Below are positions 30,764 to 38,457 of a stretch of 64,000 bases of DNA, piece by piece; position 1 is the first letter of the stretch; every line of letters starts with the position of its first letter. The DNA is from Streptomyces fuscichromogenes. Lineage in GTDB: Bacteria > Actinomycetota > Actinomycetes > Streptomycetales > Streptomycetaceae. The position numbers and the translations under genes are program-made. The DNA is taken from the NCBI RefSeq assembly GCF_014645815.1, contig NZ_BMML01000037.1:1-64000 (forward strand). The letters are read 5' to 3'. The notes below the pieces were generated by a model. That model saw only the letters and a list, made by a program, of their open reading frames with translations. It made no database searches and had not been told where the DNA came from.

Positions 30764-32137
30764 TCACGGCCAGGTCGTCATGTCCGGCGGGTAGCCCATC
30801 TCGGCGGCCAGCGACAGCACGGCCTCGCTGTTCAGCACGGGCCGCAGCACCTCGTGGTTGCGGTACCACTTCGCGCGCCTGGGCAGGGTGATCGCGTTCA
30901 TGGGGGTCAGGCCCCGGACCGCCGGCCCCAGGAAGTGCGAGCGGTCCGTGCCGAGCCAGTCCGCCAGGTCGTCGATCGCCCGGGTCCGCTCCGACTCGGT
31001 GCCGATCAGGTCCTCGTAGGTGAGCCGCAGGACGTCGATGTCCTTGTTCCGGGCGAGGAACTCGAAGATCGCCGTGTGCGAGGCACACCACTGCGCGGCG
31101 GAGACCTCCTCCAGCGTGGCCCGGGTGAGGTCCTGCCATCGCGGCGGGAAGTCGAGCTTCCACCAGTCACGGCTCCACGGGCGGTCCGGCTCGGTGTATC
31201 CGGCGATGTCCAGCGGTGTGTTCACCCGCGCGTTGAAGAACCAGGGCGACAGCCACGCCTCGCGGTAACTGCTGATCGCGGCGCCCGGGTTGCGGGTGAG
31301 ATGGATGACCCGGATGCGGGCCTCGGGGAAGAACGCGCGCAGGGCGTCCATCTTGTAGACGTTGACCGGTGTCTTGGTGACGACCGTCCTGCTCGCCACG
31401 TCCTGCGGACTCGCCCGCCGCCAGGGCTTCGGGACGGCGAGGGGGGCGAACTCGATGACGGTGTCGCCGTGCGGGCCGTACGGCCGCGGCAGGTCCGGGA
31501 GGATACCGGCGATCTCGGCCGCCGAGACGTCGGCGTAGTGGGGATTCACCTCCTGGTAGCGGGCCGCCAGCATCTTCAGCAGCGCCAGGCCGACCGACCG
31601 CGCCGGATCGCCGCCCCGGCCGGGTCCGTCGGCCTCCTGGTCGCCGAGGGCCTTGGCCAGCATGTCCTCGACCTCCGCCAGGGTCAGCGGCAGCGCGGGC
31701 CACTGCACGATCCAGCGCCAGAGGACGTCCTGGGCGTAGCGCGACCAGTCGATGTCGTCCCAGTCGCCCACCGGGTTGCCGACGTCGCTGCCCAGCTCCC
31801 GTTCGAGGAACGGGACGTCACCGGTGAGTCCGGCGATCCGCTCGGAGTCCGCCCCGTTGTCCGGGTACGTCCATCCCGCTATCCGCAGGACGGGCTGCAT
31901 CTCGGCCTGGAAGTGGAGCAGGTCCGGGGCGCCCCGCAGGAGTTCGGTCAGCAGCGTCGTCCCGCCCCTGAACGGGGACGCGACGACCACCAGGTCCTTG
32001 ACCGCGGTCCGGAAGCCGTCGACCGGGGACCGTACCGTGCTCAGCTCGTCGAGCCGCCGGCGGGCGACGGCGATGACGGGATCGTGCGGGCCGTGTCCTG
32101 CGTCGGTTGCTGCCGGGTCGGGCTGACGGCTCCTCAC
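30764..32137 (-). CDS. Sulfotransferase-family protein (Sulfotransfer_3-like)
   Basis: This 457-residue protein has a PAPS 5'-phosphosulfate loop in VVASPFRGGTTLLTELL near residue 52-68 and a 3'-phosphate motif RVIHLTRNPGAAISSYREAW in the second half. It belongs to a different branch from its neighbour, and neither has the SYPKAGNTW loop I recall for the glycopeptide sulfotransferases StaL and Teg. GTG 32137 has GGAGG six bases upstream. It follows dpgC by 72 bp on the same strand, in the place where dpgD stands in classical dpgABCD operons. It probably sulfates an Hpg, Dpg, Ser or Thr side chain of the product, but the acceptor is not known. Confidence 0.88.
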   Translation of the reverse strand: MRSRQPDPAATDAGHGPHDPVIAVARRRLDELSTVRSPVDGFRTAVKDLVVVASPFRGGTTLLTELLRGAPDLLHFQAEMQPVLRIAGWTYPDNGADSERIAGLTGDVPFLERELGSDVGNPVGDWDDIDWSRYAQDVLWRWIVQWPALPLTLAEVEDMLAKALGDQEADGPGRGGDPARSVGLALLKMLAARYQEVNPHYADVSAAEIAGILPDLPRPYGPHGDTVIEFAPLAVPKPWRRASPQDVASRTVVTKTPVNVYKMDALRAFFPEARIRVIHLTRNPGAAISSYREAWLSPWFFNARVNTPLDIAGYTEPDRPWSRDWWKLDFPPRWQDLTRATLEEVSAAQWCASHTAIFEFLARNKDIDVLRLTYEDLIGTESERTRAIDDLADWLGTDRSHFLGPAVRGLTPMNAITLPRRAKWYRNHEVLRPVLNSEAVLSLAAEMGYPPDMTTWP

Positions 32138-32209
32138 CGCACACCTCCAGTGTGTCGCGCGTTGTGGGTTGATGGCTCGGCTGCCCGGTCGGCCCTGTTC
32201 GCGGGCGGC

Positions 32210-33448
32210 TCACGGAGGGGTCGCGGGCACTGCCGCGCTGAACCGGGCGGCCTTGTCGCCCACGTCCGCCGCGTGCAGCCGTACGGCCTGTTGCAGCGCG
32301 AACTCGGCCACGTAGGCGCGGAACACATCCAGCGGTTCCTCCGCCAGGTTCAGCATGCTGCGGTTCGGCACCACCGCCGGGGCGCGCAGCGCGTCGGCGG
32401 CCCGCTCGACGGCCGCGTCGACCGCGTCGGGCTCCACGACCTCGTCGATCAGCAGGCGCGCGTCCGGTTCCGTCGCCCGGATCCGCCGTCCGCCAAGGAC
32501 GACCTGGCGGGCCAGGCGCGCTCCTGCGACCCGGCCGAGCCGCAGGTTGGACACCCCCGGGATGATCCCCTCCTGGGCGGCGGGCAGGCTGACGTAGGCG
32601 TCCGCACCGGCGATCACATGGTCGAAGACCAGCAGCAGCTGACAGCCGCCGCCGATGGCGAACGTGTCGACGGCGGCGACCCACGGCTTCTCGACCGTCG
32701 CCGACCGCCAGGAGTCCTCCCGTTCGACGAGCACCCCTCTGACGAGCTTGCTGATGTACCCGAGTTCACGCCGCAGGAGGAAGTCGACGAGCGAGATCCG
32801 CCCGGCGTGCAGCGCCTTGAGGTTGATGCCCGCGCTGAAGACACGCCGGCCCCGGTAGCGGGGGTGGGTCATCGTCCCGCCGCGCACCACGCCGACCTGC
32901 ACGTCGGGATCGAGCAGGGCCAGGTCGACGGCCGTCTCCATGTCGTCGACCTGGCGGTTGTCCTCGGCGTTCAGGCAGTCGTCCCGGCACATGGTCAGGT
33001 GTGCCACGCCGGCGCGGCGCTCCAGCCGGACCGACTCGGTCTGCAGGACCCCGGTGCCGCGGAACTCCGGGAGCAGCCGCAGCGCGCGTTCGGTGGGCTG
33101 GAGCATCGACGTCAGCAGATGCCGGCCGGCGACCGGCGAACGCAGCACGCCGCGCAGGAAGATGCCCTGGTCGATCTCGCGGGCGGCCCGGTCGGCCGGT
33201 GGCTCGGCGGGGCCCGGCGGCGGCACCAGCGCCGGGAAGGCGTCGGCCGCCGCGGTCACCAGTTCCGCGATCCTCGGGCGTGCCGACCGGCCGTCGGTGA
33301 GCCGGTCGTAGATCTCGTCGGCGTGCCGGTCCATGACCGTGACCCGCAGCCTCCTGACCCGGTCCGCGGTCGTGGAGCGCGCGTCGGTGAGCCGGGCCAG
33401 GTCGCGGCTGAGGTCCGTCGCCGGTGCCTCGGAGGTCTCCGTCGTCAC
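32210..33448 (-). CDS. dpgC: 3,5-Dihydroxyphenylacetyl-CoA 1,2-dioxygenase
   Basis: This cofactor-free oxygenase of the crotonase fold turns 3,5-dihydroxyphenylacetyl-CoA into 3,5-dihydroxyphenylglyoxylate. It has 412 residues with the long helical N-terminal half typical of DpgC, then a crotonase core with oxyanion-hole segments RVFSAGINLKAL and FAIGGGCQLLLVFDHV, and LPAAQEGIIPGVSNLRLGR. The GTG start at 33448 overlaps the dpgB TGA by four bases (GTGA), so translation is coupled; a longer start at 33490 would overlap dpgB further. The glyoxylate product would go to HpgT. Confidence 0.93.
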   Translation of the reverse strand: MTTETSEAPATDLSRDLARLTDARSTTADRVRRLRVTVMDRHADEIYDRLTDGRSARPRIAELVTAAADAFPALVPPPGPAEPPADRAAREIDQGIFLRGVLRSPVAGRHLLTSMLQPTERALRLLPEFRGTGVLQTESVRLERRAGVAHLTMCRDDCLNAEDNRQVDDMETAVDLALLDPDVQVGVVRGGTMTHPRYRGRRVFSAGINLKALHAGRISLVDFLLRRELGYISKLVRGVLVEREDSWRSATVEKPWVAAVDTFAIGGGCQLLLVFDHVIAGADAYVSLPAAQEGIIPGVSNLRLGRVAGARLARQVVLGGRRIRATEPDARLLIDEVVEPDAVDAAVERAADALRAPAVVPNRSMLNLAEEPLDVFRAYVAEFALQQAVRLHAADVGDKAARFSAAVPATPP

Positions 33449-34089
33449 CGGCCCGCTCCCGAGGCGGCCTGGCGGAGCATCCGGTCGCATGCGGCCAGGT
33501 GGGCGCCGAGCGCCTCCTCGAAACTGACGGTCGCGGCGTCGCGCATGAGCTGTCGTCTGATCGCCAGTTCACGGCCGGAGCGAAGCCCGGCCGCGGCCGC
33601 CGCGGCGGCCAGTGCCGCGGCCGGCGCGCCGGTGATCTCGTCCACGAGTCCCAGCTCCGTCGCCTTCGTCGCGGTCAGCGGGTGCCCGAGCAGGACCGTC
33701 CGCCGGATCGGTGCGAGGCCGGCCTGCTGGACGAGCCGGTACAGCGCCATGCCGGGCCAGGCGGCGCCGCCGCTCGGTGCGAGCTCCAGCCGGGTGTCGG
33801 GGGTCGCGATGCGGTAGTCCGTGGCGAGGAGCGTGTCGAGCGCGATGCCGCCGACGGCGCCGGAGGCGACCGACACGGTGGTCGCGGGCAGCCGTTCGAG
33901 CCGTCGCAGCGCCCGTTCCCACTTGCTGACCAGGGCGACGTCGGCGTAGGCGTGCGTGTCGTCCGGTACGGCGGTGACCGACACGGCGAGGAATCCCTCG
34001 CGTTCGGCCTCGGCGCAGGCCGCTTCGACCGCGTGGACCAGGGAGGGTGTCAGCTGCCGGGACCCGTCGATCTCCAGGCCGAACCGCAT
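33445..34089 (-). CDS. dpgB: Enoyl-CoA hydratase-like DpgB
   Basis: This 214-residue crotonase-fold protein, in known systems, assists DpgA and dehydrates the polyketide intermediate toward 3,5-dihydroxyphenylacetyl-CoA. It starts FGLEIDGSRQL and has SVASGAVGGIALDTLLATDYRIATP as the oxyanion-hole region, then LGLVDEITG. I chose ATG 34089, which has GGTGAG upstream; an ATG at 34101 overlaps the dpgA stop as ATGGTGA and is also possible. It is co-transcribed with dpgA and dpgC with overlapping ends. Confidence 0.9.
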   Translation of the reverse strand: MRFGLEIDGSRQLTPSLVHAVEAACAEAEREGFLAVSVTAVPDDTHAYADVALVSKWERALRRLERLPATTVSVASGAVGGIALDTLLATDYRIATPDTRLELAPSGGAAWPGMALYRLVQQAGLAPIRRTVLLGHPLTATKATELGLVDEITGAPAAALAAAAAAAGLRSGRELAIRRQLMRDAATVSFEEALGAHLAACDRMLRQAASGAGR

Positions 34090-34094
34090 GGCGC

Positions 34095-35267
34095 TCACCA
34101 TTGGACCAGCGCCGTCTCCAGCGTGGAACCGGGTCCCATGGTCATCAGCACCCCGTAGTCGCCCTGGGTGGTGACCTGCTCGTTCAGCAGGCGTTCGTAG
34201 GAGAACAGGAACGATCCGCTGGAGACGTTCCCGTAGTCGCGCAGGACGCCGGTGGTGTGCCGTACATCGTGGCGGCTCAGGCCGAGGTTGACGACGACGG
34301 CGTCGATGACCTTCTTGCCGCCCGAGTGCACCAGCCAGTGGCCGATGTCGCCGCGGAGCAGACCGGTGCCGGCCAGCAGCCGGTCGACGACGGTCTCGGC
34401 GTGTGCGCCGACGACGTAGGGGATCTGCGGATCTAGGTAGAAGCTGAACCTGTTGAGGTCCCGGTCCCAGTCGTAGCGCATGGCGTCCACGGCCTCGGGG
34501 ATGATGCAGCTGGCGAACCGCAGGATGCGGGGGCCGACGCCGCAGGGGCTGCCCGGTCCGTCCGGGGCCTCCGGTCCCGTGCCCGGGGCGTTGTCGTCGG
34601 CGACCAGCGCGACGGCCGCGGCTCCGTCGCCGAACAGGCTGTTCACCACGGCGGTCCGCATCGTGGTGTCCATGGCGTAGGCGGCCGAGCAGGCTTCGGA
34701 GCACAGCACGACGGCCAGGTCACCGGGGTTGGCCACGGACCAGCCGGATACCAGGTTCAGGGCGTTCAGCCCGGCGTTGCAGCCCATCCCGACGATGTCG
34801 GACCGGCTGCAGTGCCGGTCGATGCCCAGCTCGCGGATGATCAGTGCGCTGAGGCCCGGGGTGAGGAATCCCGTCGAGGTGACGCAGCACAGGTGCTTGA
34901 GGTCGGACAGGCTCGCGCCGGCCCGCTTCAGGCAGCCCTCCAGTGCGCGGATGCCCGATGCGACGGCGTGGGTCCTGTGCTTGTCGAGCAGGTCTCCCTG
35001 TGGTTCGCCGACGGGGCGGCCGTCGGCACCTGTGGGGGGCAGCACCAGATGCCGCCGCTCGATCGAGCTGTTGAGGAACACTCCCCGTGCCTTGGGGTCG
35101 GTGATGCCGAAGAGGTCCAGCACCTCCTGCTGCGAGTAGGAGAGCGGCGGAACCGCCGTTCCCACGCCGACGATTCTCGCCCGGAGAGTCCCGGCGGACC
35201 CCGCTCGGACCGGTTTCGGCAATACCTCTGGCCGCATGTCGATGGTCACCGGAATGTCCACCCCCAC
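34095..35267 (-). CDS. dpgA: Type III polyketide synthase DpgA (3,5-dihydroxyphenylacetyl-CoA synthase)
   Basis: This enzyme condenses four malonyl-CoA to the precursor of 3,5-dihydroxyphenylglycine. In its 390 residues the catalytic triad is visible: Cys163 in DIVGMGCNAGLNAL, His in HWLVHSGGKK and Asn in RDYGNVSSGSF. Stretches such as HLCCVTSTGFLTPGLSALII and DPQIPYVVGAHAE match glycopeptide DpgA proteins as I remember them. I kept GTG 35267 because MGVD is the usual DpgA N-terminus, although no strong ribosome site precedes it. It is the first gene of dpgA-dpgB-dpgC-sulfotransferase, with a StrR-type site about 325 bp upstream. Confidence 0.96.
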   Translation of the reverse strand: MGVDIPVTIDMRPEVLPKPVRAGSAGTLRARIVGVGTAVPPLSYSQQEVLDLFGITDPKARGVFLNSSIERRHLVLPPTGADGRPVGEPQGDLLDKHRTHAVASGIRALEGCLKRAGASLSDLKHLCCVTSTGFLTPGLSALIIRELGIDRHCSRSDIVGMGCNAGLNALNLVSGWSVANPGDLAVVLCSEACSAAYAMDTTMRTAVVNSLFGDGAAAVALVADDNAPGTGPEAPDGPGSPCGVGPRILRFASCIIPEAVDAMRYDWDRDLNRFSFYLDPQIPYVVGAHAETVVDRLLAGTGLLRGDIGHWLVHSGGKKVIDAVVVNLGLSRHDVRHTTGVLRDYGNVSSGSFLFSYERLLNEQVTTQGDYGVLMTMGPGSTLETALVQW

Positions 35268-35701
35268 ATGCGCTGCTTACTGCGGATGATTCGTTTGACG
35301 CTCCACTCGTGCTGCACGCATCTCCCCCTTTCTTCCTCGGTGGCGGACCGGATCCCGGGCCGGCCGCTTTCATTCGGTGGCAGCCAAATGGAAGGAAAGC
35401 CCGATTCTCCTGACGGCACTCGACCATGCCGTCTACGTGCACCGCGCGGCAATCCGTTCGGCAGGTGCGTGCTCCGGTCGCCACTCGCGGCAGCGGAACA
35501 GCTGTGCGCAGTGGGGTTTCCGTCAGAGTACGGCCGCGGCGTCTTCCGATCTACAAGTGCGCGGCCCGGCCGGCTCCGGACCGGTGGTGCGTTCAACTGC
35601 CGCGTCGATTCAGTTGAACACGGCTGTACACCACGCGACTGGCGTCGCGCGGCCGATTCCCGGTATAGCTGAGAGGGCCTGTGCCGAATTCGACGCCGGG
35701 G
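35268..35701. promoter_or_regulatory. Promoter region of the dpgA unit and right border of the cluster
   Basis: This 434-bp gap holds StrR-type site 3 (35591-35619). A GGGGGAG motif at about 35322-35328 (read on the minus strand) is followed by short frames: ATG 35321 gives 14 codons, and GTG 35317 gives 23 codons overlapping the dpgA start. No longer gene is convincing. Confidence 0.55.
35591..35619. promoter_or_regulatory. StrR/Bbr-type activator site, copy 3
   Basis: GTTCAACTG, 11 bases, CAGTTGAAC. This copy is a perfect inverted repeat and is closest to the StrR consensus in its right arm. It is placed to act on the dpgA unit only, because the gene to its right reads toward it. Confidence 0.78.
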
Positions 35702-36130
35702 TCAGGAGCCCGCAAGAAATGTGACGCGCACCTTTCGCTGCGGATTGTCCCTGTTCGTATCGACCAGGCACACCGACTGCCAGGTACCCAGCGCCAGGCG
35801 GCCGTTGATCACCGGAAGGGTGGCGTGCGGGGGCACGATCGCCGGGAGGACGTGGTCACGGCCGTGCCCGGGGCTGCCGTGCCGGTGCTGCCAGCGGTCG
35901 TCGGCGGGCAGCAGGGTGTGCAGCGCGGCCAGCAGATCGTCGTCGCTGCCGGCGCCGGTCTCGATGACCGCGATGCCGGCCGTCGCATGCGGGGTGAAGA
36001 GGTTGAGCAGGCCGTCGCGGCCGGCCGCGGCCTCGCGGAGGAAGGCCTCGCAGTCGCCGGTCAGATCGACGACCCGCTCCCGGCTACCGGTGGTGACATC
36101 GAGCTCTCGTGTGGTGAAGGCATCCGACAT
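35702..36130 (-). CDS. YjbQ family protein (UPF0047)
   Basis: This small cytoplasmic protein of 142 residues has the family pattern: TRELDVTTGSRERVVDLTG, LNLFTPHATAGIAVIE, and the His/Asp-containing segment RHGSPGHGRDHVLPAIVPP followed by LALGTWQSVCLVD. Members have been linked to a secondary thiamine-phosphate synthase activity, but their true role is unsettled. The frame is open far upstream, but ATG 36130 (MSDAFTTREL) is the natural start. It is probably the first chromosomal gene outside the cluster. Confidence 0.88.
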   Translation of the reverse strand: MSDAFTTRELDVTTGSRERVVDLTGDCEAFLREAAAGRDGLLNLFTPHATAGIAVIETGAGSDDDLLAALHTLLPADDRWQHRHGSPGHGRDHVLPAIVPPHATLPVINGRLALGTWQSVCLVDTNRDNPQRKVRVTFLAGS

Positions 36131-36193
36131 GCCCCCATCCTGGCCCATGCGCCCGGCGGGCGGGCGAGTGGCCAGGCCGGACCGGGAAGATCC

Positions 36194-37297
36194 ATGACCG
36201 TCCCCGCTGTTGGTAGAAGCGTGAACAACGCGCGTGAGGTCGAGGCAGTCGTCATCGGAGCTGGTCAGGCGGGGCTGTCCAGCGCCTATCACCTGCGGCG
36301 CACCGGCTTCGAGCCGGACCGCGACTTCGTGGTGCTCGACCGCTCCCCCGCCCCGGGCGGCGCCTGGCAGTTCCGGTGGCCGTCCCTGACGTACGGCAAG
36401 GTGCACGGCATGCACGCGCTCCCGGGCATGGAGCTGACCGGGGCCGACCCGGCACGGCCGTCCGCCGAGGTCATCGGCGAGTACTTCGCGGACTACGAGC
36501 ACGCCTTCGGCCTTCGGGTACGGCGGCCCGTCGACGTCCGCGCGGTGCGCGCGGGCGACGGCGGGCGGCTGCTGGTGGAGACCGACCGGGGTGACTGGGC
36601 GGCGCGGGCGCTGATCAACGCCACCGGCACCTGGAACCGGCCGTTCCGGCCGCGCTACCCGGGCCAGGAGACCTTCCGCGGGCGGCAGTTGCACACCGCG
36701 CAGTACGCCGGTCCCGAGGAGTTCGCCGGCAGGCGGGTCGTGGTCGTCGGCGGCGGGGCGTCCGGCACCCAGCATCTGCTGGAGCTCGCCCCGTACGCGG
36801 CCGCCACCACCTGGGTCACCCGGCGGCCGCCGGTCTTCCGCGAGGGGCCCTTCGACGAGGGTGCGGGCCGGGCCGCGGTCGCTCTGGTGGAGGAGCGGGT
36901 ACGGCAGGGACTGCCGCCGCGGAGCGTGGTCTCGGTCACCGGGCTGCCGCTCAACGACGCGATCCGGCAGGGCCTGAAGGACGGGGTCCTGGACCGGCAG
37001 CCGATGTTCGACCGGATCACCCCCGACGGCGTGGACTGGAACGACGGCCGGCACGTCGACGCCGATGTCATCCTCTGGGCCACCGGTTTCCGCGCCGCCC
37101 TCGATCATCTGGCGCCGCTGCGGCTGCGCGAGCCGGGCGGCGGGATCAGGGTCGAGGGGACCCGCGCGGTCGCCGACCCGCGCGTCCACCTCGTCGGATA
37201 CGGTCCGTCCGCCAGCACCGTCGGCGCCAACCGCGCGGGGCGCGAGGCCGTACGGGACATCAGGCGGCTGCTGGCCGGGGACCCGGTCGCCGCGTGA
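36194..37297 (+). CDS. FAD-dependent monooxygenase / oxidoreductase
   Basis: This 367-residue flavoprotein has an N-terminal FAD motif VVIGAGQAGLSSAYHL and a second nucleotide motif VVVVGGGASGTQHLLEL (NADPH), with ILWATGFRAAL near the end, the layout of flavin-containing monooxygenases and YhcZ/CzcO-like oxidoreductases. ATG 36194 follows GGGAAGA; a GTG at 36221 would remove nine residues. It is divergent from the YjbQ gene with a 63-bp gap. No partner reveals its substrate. Confidence 0.85.
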   Translation: MTVPAVGRSVNNAREVEAVVIGAGQAGLSSAYHLRRTGFEPDRDFVVLDRSPAPGGAWQFRWPSLTYGKVHGMHALPGMELTGADPARPSAEVIGEYFADYEHAFGLRVRRPVDVRAVRAGDGGRLLVETDRGDWAARALINATGTWNRPFRPRYPGQETFRGRQLHTAQYAGPEEFAGRRVVVVGGGASGTQHLLELAPYAAATTWVTRRPPVFREGPFDEGAGRAAVALVEERVRQGLPPRSVVSVTGLPLNDAIRQGLKDGVLDRQPMFDRITPDGVDWNDGRHVDADVILWATGFRAALDHLAPLRLREPGGGIRVEGTRAVADPRVHLVGYGPSASTVGANRAGREAVRDIRRLLAGDPVAA

Positions 37298-37302
37298 CGC
37301 GC

Positions 37303-37334
37303 CGGCGGCTCAGCGCGGCGGCGGCTCAGCGCGG
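37303..37334. repeat. Perfect 16-bp tandem direct repeat at the end of the MltG-like gene
   Basis: CGGCGGCTCAGCGCGG occurs twice in succession. The right copy contains the stop codon of the MltG-like gene and the left copy lies just beyond it, so a duplication has created a second TGA in the same frame-like context. Confidence 0.8.
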
Positions 37335-38201
37335 CGGCGGCGAGACCCGCGGCGAGCTCTGCGCCCTGCTGCTCTGTGCGGCGTTGAAGTCGGCCACGTT
37401 GCGCTGGTGTTCGGCGTAGTCGGCGGTGAACCGCGTGTCCCCCGGCTTGACCGTGACGAAGTACAGCCAGTTGCCCGGTGTCGGGTTCAGCGCGGCACGC
37501 ATCGCGTCCACGCCCGGGTTGTCGATCGGCGTGGGCGGCAGCCCCATGCGCTGGTAGGAGTTGTACGGGTTCTCGATGCGGGTGTCGTTCAGGGTGGTGT
37601 TGAGGGTGCTGCGGTTGAGGGCGTAGTTGAGGGTGGAGTCCATCTGGAGCGCCATGCCGTGCTGGAGCCGGTTGAAGACGACCCGTGCCACCTTTCCCAT
37701 GTCGGCCTTGCCGACGGCTTCGGCCTGGACGATGCTGGCGATGGTCACCGCCTGGTAGGGGTTCATCGTGTCGCGCTGGGCGCCGGCCGCGACCGGGGCT
37801 CCGCCGAATCGCTGGTTGGCGGTGTCGACCATGAACCGCAGCACCGACTGCGGGGTCGCGTTCTTCTCCAGGGGATAGGTGGCCGGGAAGAGATAGCCCT
37901 CCGGGTTGCCCCCGGCGTCACTGGGGAGTTTCAGGCCCGCGGTGCCGACGGAACCCTTGGTGCTGCCGGCGGGGAGGGCGAGGGCCTTGTCGACGGCGTC
38001 GTAGATCTGGGACGCGCGCCAGCCCTCCGGGATGACCAGGGTGGCGGGCCTCGCCGTGCCGCCGACCAGCGACAACAGTGGCACCGCCACGGCGGCGCCG
38101 GCCACGACGGTACCGGCCACACCGCGAACGAGCCTGCCCCGAGGGGTCAGCCGGATCGGGGCACCTCGACTCGGGTTCCGCGACGGAGTGTTCATCTGCA
38201 T
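37326..38201 (-). CDS. MltG/YceG-like endolytic transglycosylase
   Basis: This 291-residue membrane-anchored protein is predicted to cleave nascent glycan strands. A short cytoplasmic N-terminus and one membrane segment (GVAGTVVAGAAVAVPLLSLV, about residues 28-47) precede a LysM-like part (TLVIPEGWRASQIYDAV). The catalytic half has IASIVQAEA, RVVFNRLQHGMALQMDSTL and ENPYNSYQRMGLPPTPIDNP, followed by WLYFVTV. In the IVxxE region the first position is Gln where E. coli MltG has Glu; the later Glu is kept, so activity should not be assumed. A GCGGGC/GCCCGC inverted repeat lies right before ATG 38201. A second, housekeeping mltG elsewhere is likely. Confidence 0.85.
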   Translation of the reverse strand: MQMNTPSRNPSRGAPIRLTPRGRLVRGVAGTVVAGAAVAVPLLSLVGGTARPATLVIPEGWRASQIYDAVDKALALPAGSTKGSVGTAGLKLPSDAGGNPEGYLFPATYPLEKNATPQSVLRFMVDTANQRFGGAPVAAGAQRDTMNPYQAVTIASIVQAEAVGKADMGKVARVVFNRLQHGMALQMDSTLNYALNRSTLNTTLNDTRIENPYNSYQRMGLPPTPIDNPGVDAMRAALNPTPGNWLYFVTVKPGDTRFTADYAEHQRNVADFNAAQSSRAQSSPRVSPPPR

Positions 38202-38295
38202 GCGGGCACGTTAGCCCGCATAACTCCATAAACCCGACATATCTTCAGCTTGTCGACTACGATTCCCCGACTTCGGAGGACCGACCGACGTGAAT

Positions 38296-38356
38296 GGCCG
38301 TGCCCGACGGCCGTGCCCGACATCCGAGCCCGACATCCGAGCCCGACGACCGAGCC
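38296..38356. repeat. Short imperfect tandem repeats upstream of the MltG-like gene
   Basis: GAGCCCGACATCC-like and GCCGTGCCCGAC units repeat several times in the gap between the two minus-strand genes. No gene or clear terminator is seen here. Confidence 0.4.
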
Positions 38357-38457
38357 GAACGGCCGGGGTGGTCGGCCGGGGGTGGCCGGCAGGTCGGGGC
38401 GGGGACGGTGAGGCGGTCCCGGTCGTTCGGAGGGAGCCGTCGGCCTCGCTGCCGGGC

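Noticed and set aside
30680..33817. A 1045-codon open frame on the plus strand
   Set aside because: It is antisense to the second sulfotransferase and dpgC, whose motifs are unmistakable.
35246..35596. A 116-codon minus-strand frame upstream of dpgA
   Set aside because: It runs to the operator region without a ribosome site for its start; only its last part is kept as a possible short leader.
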